Shown: positions 60,379 to 64,000 of the stretch, one piece after another | How positions within the stretch are numbered: the first letter of the stretch is position 1 | Layout of the letters: the number at the start of each line of letters is the position of its first letter | DNA from: Microbacterium oleivorans | GTDB lineage: Bacteria > Actinomycetota > Actinomycetes > Actinomycetales > Microbacteriaceae | Direction: 5' to 3' | Length of the DNA: 64,000 nucleotides | Assembly: GCF_013389665.1 (NCBI RefSeq) | Contig: NZ_CP058316.1 | Coordinates: 2,542,001-2,606,000, forward strand | The notes under the pieces: generated by a model | Databases searched by the model: none | Told to the model about the DNA's origin: nothing | The model's input: the letters and a program-made list of their open reading frames with translations, nothing else | Made by a program: the position numbers and the translations under genes

Positions 60379-61292
60379 CCCGCCGTATCGGGATAGATGT
60401 CGGGGGCACCAAAATCCTCGGCATCGCCGTCGACGAGGACGGCCACCAGATCGCGCGCGTGCGTCGCGCGACCGGCTGGGGTGAGGATGCCGTCGCGGAC
60501 GGCATCGCGGCCGTCATCGATGAGCTCGTCGGTCCCGGTGCCGGCGCTGCCGTGGGCATCGGAGTGCCCGGCCAGATCGCGCCGGGAAGCGGGGTGGTCG
60601 AGCACGCGCTGAACCTCGGCATCGGTCGCGCCGACCTCGCGGCCGCGATCGTCGAGCGCACCGGCATCCGCCCGGTCGTCGACAACGACGTCCGGATGGC
60701 CGCCGTCGGTGCCCGGGCGCTGCTGCCCACCGGGGACTCGCTCGCCTACCTGAACCTCGGCACCGGGATCGGGGCGGGCATCGTCGACGCGCGCGGCCCG
60801 TGGCGCGGATCGCGGGGTGCGGCCGGCGAGATCGGCCACGTTCCGATCGACCCCGCCGGCCCGCTCTGCCGGTGCGGCCAGCGGGGCTGCATCGAGGCGC
60901 TCGCGGGGGGTGGCGCGCTGGCCGAGCGGTGGGGTCGAGACGATGCCCTGCCCGTACTCGCCGTCATGGATGCCGCGGATGCCGGCGATCCCCGCGCCCT
61001 GCTTCTGCGTGACGACCTCGTGCGGGGGGTGGCCGCCGCCGTCCGGCTGCTCGTACTGGCCACCGACGTCGACCTGGTCGCGCTCGGCGGTGGCGTGGCA
61101 TCTCTCGGGGTCCGACTGCTCGATCCGGTGCGAACGACCCTCGCCGCGGCGTCCGCCTCATCGCCGTTCCTCGGCTCGCTGCGTCTGGACGAGCGCGTCG
61201 TGCTCGTCCCGCCGGGGACCGCCGTCGGCGCGCTCGGCGCGGCGCTGTCGGCATCGCGGCATCCCGCGGCCCGAACGGTCAGCCCCAGGTGA
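60375..61292 (+). CDS. ROK family sugar kinase
   Basis: A 305-aa kinase. The ATP loop GIDVGGTKILGIAVD opens the protein, VVDNDVRMAAVGA holds the catalytic Asp, LGTGIGAGIV contacts substrate, and the zinc motif is CRCGQRGCIEA. The family phosphorylates glucose, N-acetylglucosamine or N-acetylmannosamine. GTG start overlaps the permease stop. With the amino-sugar-like context (nagA at the window end), a GlcNAc or ManNAc kinase is plausible. The gene overlaps the convergent NUDIX gene by 14 bp. Confidence 0.9.
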   Translation: MTRRIGIDVGGTKILGIAVDEDGHQIARVRRATGWGEDAVADGIAAVIDELVGPGAGAAVGIGVPGQIAPGSGVVEHALNLGIGRADLAAAIVERTGIRPVVDNDVRMAAVGARALLPTGDSLAYLNLGTGIGAGIVDARGPWRGSRGAAGEIGHVPIDPAGPLCRCGQRGCIEALAGGGALAERWGRDDALPVLAVMDAADAGDPRALLLRDDLVRGVAAAVRLLVLATDVDLVALGGGVASLGVRLLDPVRTTLAAASASSPFLGSLRLDERVVLVPPGTAVGALGAALSASRHPAARTVSPR

Positions 61293-61704
61293 GGGGGAGC
61301 AGGTGCTCGGTGCTGAGCGGGGCCAGCGGCAGCGCGGCGGCCTCGTCGGGGGTCAGCCACCGGGCCTCGGCGATCTCGGCCGCAGCGCTCACCGAGCGCG
61401 GATCGAGCGTGAGGGCGAAGGCCTCGGCGAGGACGCGGAACCCGGGCTCGTTCGCGGCATCCGACTCGAACCGGCCGAGGTAGGCCAGATCCGCGGGTGA
61501 GACGACCACCCCGAGCTCCTCGTGCAGCTCTCGGGCGAGAGCTTGCGCGGCCGACTCTCCCGGCTCCGGCTTGCCCCCGGGGGCCATGAACCGCTCGGTG
61601 CCGCGCTTGCGGACGAGGAGCGTGCGCCCCGCGCCATCGGTCACGACCGCCGCGCTGACGTGCACGACCCGGTCGGTCGGGGACTCCGGCGTCGCGGGTG
61701 TCAC
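61279..61704 (-). CDS. NUDIX hydrolase
   Basis: A 141-aa NUDIX protein with the full Nudix box GGKPEPGESAAQALARELHEELGV (G-x5-E-x7-REUXEELGU) at about residues 42-65. It hydrolyses nucleoside diphosphate-X substrates, often as housecleaning. GTG 61704 overlaps the stop of the FAD-linked oxidase gene, so it is translated with that operon. Confidence 0.93.
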   Translation of the reverse strand: MTPATPESPTDRVVHVSAAVVTDGAGRTLLVRKRGTERFMAPGGKPEPGESAAQALARELHEELGVVVSPADLAYLGRFESDAANEPGFRVLAEAFALTLDPRSVSAAAEIAEARWLTPDEAAALPLAPLSTEHLLPLTWG

Positions 61705-63065
61705 GGTGCGAACACCTTGCCCGGGTTGAGGATGCCCGCCGGGTCGAACACCCGCGCGATGCGACGCTGCAGCTCCCACTGATCCTCGCCCAGCTCGGCG
61801 GCGAGCCATCGCCGCTTGAGGATGCCCACGCCATGCTCGCCGGTGAGGGTTCCGCCCAGACACAGCGCCGACTGGAACAGGTCCTCCGCCGCCTCCCACA
61901 CCACCTCGGGGACCTCGGGACCGGGGAAGACGAAGTTCGGATGCAGATTGCCGTCGCCGGCGTGGCAGACGGTGGGGATGGTCAGCCCGAAGCGTTCCTC
62001 GATGCGGGCGATCTCGTCGAACATCGCAGGCAGCGCGCTGCGGGGAACCGAGACGTCCTCGATGAGCGTCGTGCCCAGGCTCTCCATCGCCGGGTGCATC
62101 GAGCGGCGCACGGTCCACAGCTGCTGCGCCTCGGCGTCGTCGACGGCCAGGCGAGCGGTCCCGCCCGCCTCGGCCAGCACGTCGAGGATCGCCTCGGCCT
62201 CGGCGGTGGCTGCCGCGCCGTCGGTCTGGACCGTCAGCTGCGCGGCACCCGGCGTCGGGTCGGGCAGCCCGAGCAGGCGGTGGGATGCCGCGAGCGATGT
62301 CGCGTCCATCAGCTCCATGATCGCCGGCTGGATGCCCGCGGCGGTCACCGCCGAGGCGGCCGTCGCCGCCGCACGCACGTCCCCGAACGTGGCGGCGATC
62401 GTCCGCGCCTCGCCCGGCACCAGCCGCCGGAGCTTGAGCGTCGCCGCGACGACGACGCCGAGGATCCCCTCCGAGCCGATCACGAGAGAGGTGAGGTCGA
62501 GGCCGGTCACGCCCTTCACCGTGCGGTGTCCGAGCCGCATCAGCCGACCGTCGGCCAGAACGAGGTCGAGGCCGAGGACGGCGTCGCGGACGACCCCGTA
62601 CTTGGCGCACAGCAGGCCGCCGGCGCCGGTGGCGATGTTGCCGCCGACGGTCGAGATGTCGCGGCTGGCGGGATCGGGAGCCCACCACAGGCCGTGCGGT
62701 GCGAGGGCGGCGTTCAGGTCGGCGTTGAGGATGCCGGGCTCGACGACGGCGATGAGATCGTCGGGACGCACCTCGACGATGCGATCCATCGCGCGCAGCG
62801 ACAGCCCGATCTCACCGGCACCCGTGTTGGCGCCGCCGGCGAGCCCGGTGCCGGCGCCGCGCGGCACGACGGGCGTGCCCGTCTCGGAGGCGATGCGCAT
62901 CGTCGCCTGCACGTCCTCGACCGACCGTGCCGTGACGACCGCGAGCGGCCGGCCGGATGCCGCGTGGCCCGACTTGTCGGCGCGCGCTGCGGCGAGCACG
63001 GTCTCCGACTCGTCGACGCGATCACCGAGCTCGGCCCGCAGGCGCGCGACGACGTCGGCCGTCAT
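61701..63065 (-). CDS. FAD-linked oxidase (GlcD/D-lactate dehydrogenase-like)
   Basis: A 454-aa oxidoreductase of the glycolate oxidase GlcD type. The PCMH FAD domain shows PVVPRGAGTGLAGGAN and DPASRDISTVGGNIATGAGG. The C-terminal FAD-oxidase domain includes HAGDGNLHPNFVFP (substrate His/Asp/Asn) and ends GEHGVGILKRRWL ... NPGKVF. It would oxidise glycolate, D-lactate or a related 2-hydroxy acid. It overlaps both neighbours by 4 bp in a three-gene minus-strand operon. Confidence 0.94.
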   Translation of the reverse strand: MTADVVARLRAELGDRVDESETVLAAARADKSGHAASGRPLAVVTARSVEDVQATMRIASETGTPVVPRGAGTGLAGGANTGAGEIGLSLRAMDRIVEVRPDDLIAVVEPGILNADLNAALAPHGLWWAPDPASRDISTVGGNIATGAGGLLCAKYGVVRDAVLGLDLVLADGRLMRLGHRTVKGVTGLDLTSLVIGSEGILGVVVAATLKLRRLVPGEARTIAATFGDVRAAATAASAVTAAGIQPAIMELMDATSLAASHRLLGLPDPTPGAAQLTVQTDGAAATAEAEAILDVLAEAGGTARLAVDDAEAQQLWTVRRSMHPAMESLGTTLIEDVSVPRSALPAMFDEIARIEERFGLTIPTVCHAGDGNLHPNFVFPGPEVPEVVWEAAEDLFQSALCLGGTLTGEHGVGILKRRWLAAELGEDQWELQRRIARVFDPAGILNPGKVFAP

Positions 63066-63460
63066 GCCAGGCGCCGCCGCCCCGAGAGCACGCCGAACGT
63101 CACGGCGACCGCGCCGAAGACGAGTCCGATCCAGGCGTGGCCCATGCTCCACCAGGCGATCGTCGCCGAGGCGTAGACGAGAAGCTCGACGAGCGCGCGG
63201 ACGAAGGGATGCACGATCAGCACCGCTCGCGGCGACACGAACAGCGCCCACAGCAGGATCGCGACGATGGGAGCGCCGATGCCCGCGACGACGTTGAGCG
63301 GGAAGTCCCAGGCGGCGAAGCCCCAGATCGCGAAGGTCGCGAAAGCGAAGAGCTGACAGGCGAAGGCGAGCAGGTCGATCGCCGACAGAGCCGGCCGCGT
63401 TCCGGGCGCCTGCTGCGGCGCTTCGGGCTGGGCTGGGCGCACGTGCGGCAGATCGGACAT
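63062..63460 (-). CDS. DUF2568 (YrdB-like) membrane protein
   Basis: A 132-aa protein with four helices: IDLLAFACQLFAFATFAIWGF, VVAGIGAPIVAILLWALF, VRALVELLVYASATIAWWS and GLVFGAVAVTFGVLSG. This is the DUF2568/YrdB pattern, whose role is unknown. I start at ATG 63460, with GGAGG directly before; the longer version extends into non-conserved sequence. It heads the operon with the FAD-linked oxidase and NUDIX genes. Confidence 0.82.
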   Translation of the reverse strand: MSDLPHVRPAQPEAPQQAPGTRPALSAIDLLAFACQLFAFATFAIWGFAAWDFPLNVVAGIGAPIVAILLWALFVSPRAVLIVHPFVRALVELLVYASATIAWWSMGHAWIGLVFGAVAVTFGVLSGRRRLA

Positions 63461-63543
63461 GCCTCCGATTCTAAGCGTCCACCCGTGGCGCAGCGCCCGG
63501 GAGAGGGCCCGCTGCGCGTTCCGCCGCGGCCCGTCGACCGGTG

Positions 63544-64000
63544 TCAGACCCGCCCGGTCCACACCCGATGCACGCGCAGCTCGCGGTCGAGCAGGACCGC
63601 GTCGGCGGGAGAGCCCACCGCGAGCGTGCCGAGGTCGTGACGACCGATCGCGCGCGCGGGCGTGGTCGTGAGCGCGACGACCGCGTCGGTCAGAGCGATG
63701 CCCGACGCGACCGCGGTGCGCAGCGCGGCATCCTGGGTCAGGGTCGATCCGGCGATCGTCCCGTCCGCCAGACGCGCGACGCCGTCGTCGACGCGGACCT
63801 CGAGCGCGCCGAGCAGGTAGGCGCCGTCGGCGGAGCCCGCCGCGGCCATCGCGTCGGTCACGAGGGCGATGCGCCCCGGTGCCGCGGCGAAGGCGATGCG
63901 CACGATCTCGGGATCCAGGTGCACGCCGTCGGCGATCACCTCGAGGGTCACCCGCTCATCGCCGGTGGCCGCGCCGATGGGGCCGGGCGCGCGGTGGTGG
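63544..64000 (-). CDS. nagA: N-acetylglucosamine-6-phosphate deacetylase, C-terminal part (cut by window edge)
   Basis: About 152 codons are visible, and the frame runs off the right edge at 64000. The readable part has VIADGVHLDPEIVRIAF, LVTDAMAAAGSADGAY (metal-site Asp region), GSTLTQDAALRTAV and the C-terminal beta part DLGTLAVGSPADAVLLD. This is the amidohydrolase core of NagA, which deacetylates GlcNAc-6-P. It fits with the ROK kinase and importer upstream for amino-sugar use. The 5' end cannot be judged. Confidence 0.9.
   Translation of the reverse strand, partial: HHRAPGPIGAATGDERVTLEVIADGVHLDPEIVRIAFAAAPGRIALVTDAMAAAGSADGAYLLGALEVRVDDGVARLADGTIAGSTLTQDAALRTAVASGIALTDAVVALTTTPARAIGRHDLGTLAVGSPADAVLLDRELRVHRVWTGRV

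Overview
The window is a high-GC actinobacterial chromosome segment, most like Microbacteriaceae (Microbacterium or a close relative). The evidence is very high GC at third codon positions, frequent GTG starts, 4-base ATGA/GTGA gene overlaps, DUF7882 small proteins, a DUF222/HNH gene, and many leaderless starts where a TANNNT -10 box lies exactly 6 nt before the start codon. This genus call is inference; no 16S or other marker gene is present.

Layout. (1) 1-7.5 kb: two DUF7882/MarR modules, a zinc alcohol dehydrogenase, an SRPBCC protein, a phytoene-desaturase-like oxidoreductase, a Gfo/Idh/MocA oxidoreductase and small hypothetical genes. (2) 7.5-12.4 kb: a frameshifted cinA remnant, a DoxX membrane protein, an orphan LuxR response regulator, and a TetR/MMPL exporter pair with a 27-bp palindromic operator. 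(3) 12.4-21.4 kb: a sulfur block with an LLM flavin monooxygenase, a flavin reductase, two O-acetylhomoserine sulfhydrylase-type enzymes, a rhodanese, a nitroreductase, and a CBS-like/cystathionine gamma-synthase pair. That pair is preceded by a leaderless Cys-codon leader ORF and a hairpin, the most interesting element in the window. (4) 21.4-26.3 kb: DUF1992, then a PadR-controlled MacB/FtsX-type ABC exporter. (5) 26.3-38.1 kb: an L-arabinose/arabinogalactan block with two LacI regulators, a GH42 beta-galactosidase, an ABC sugar importer without ATPase, an FGGY kinase, araA and aldose 1-epimerase, linked by shared TGTTA-CG-AACA operators.

(6) 38.1-40.5 kb: two small membrane proteins, a YdeI/DUF1905 protein, a conserved hypothetical and tRNA-Arg(ACG). 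(7) 40.5-49.35 kb: an apparent genomic island bounded by a 59-bp direct repeat (2 mismatches) of the tRNA-Arg 3' end. It holds a YoeB toxin remnant, a two-component system, a 44-aa membrane peptide, an ABC exporter, an MFS pump with TetR, a YoaK protein, a 5'-truncated DHDPS-family gene and a GntR regulator. No integrase is visible. (8) 49.4-55.6 kb: alditol-oxidase-like gene, FUSC-family membrane protein, L-serine dehydratase, Hsp20 behind CIRCE-like and HAIR-like boxes, and an HNH protein. (9) 55.9-64 kb: a ROK regulator, an ABC sugar importer and a ROK kinase, then opposite-strand NUDIX, FAD-linked oxidase and DUF2568 genes and the 3' part of nagA, suggesting amino-sugar or related sugar use.

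All family assignments come from reading motifs by eye. No database search was run, so distant or unfamiliar families are given low confidence.
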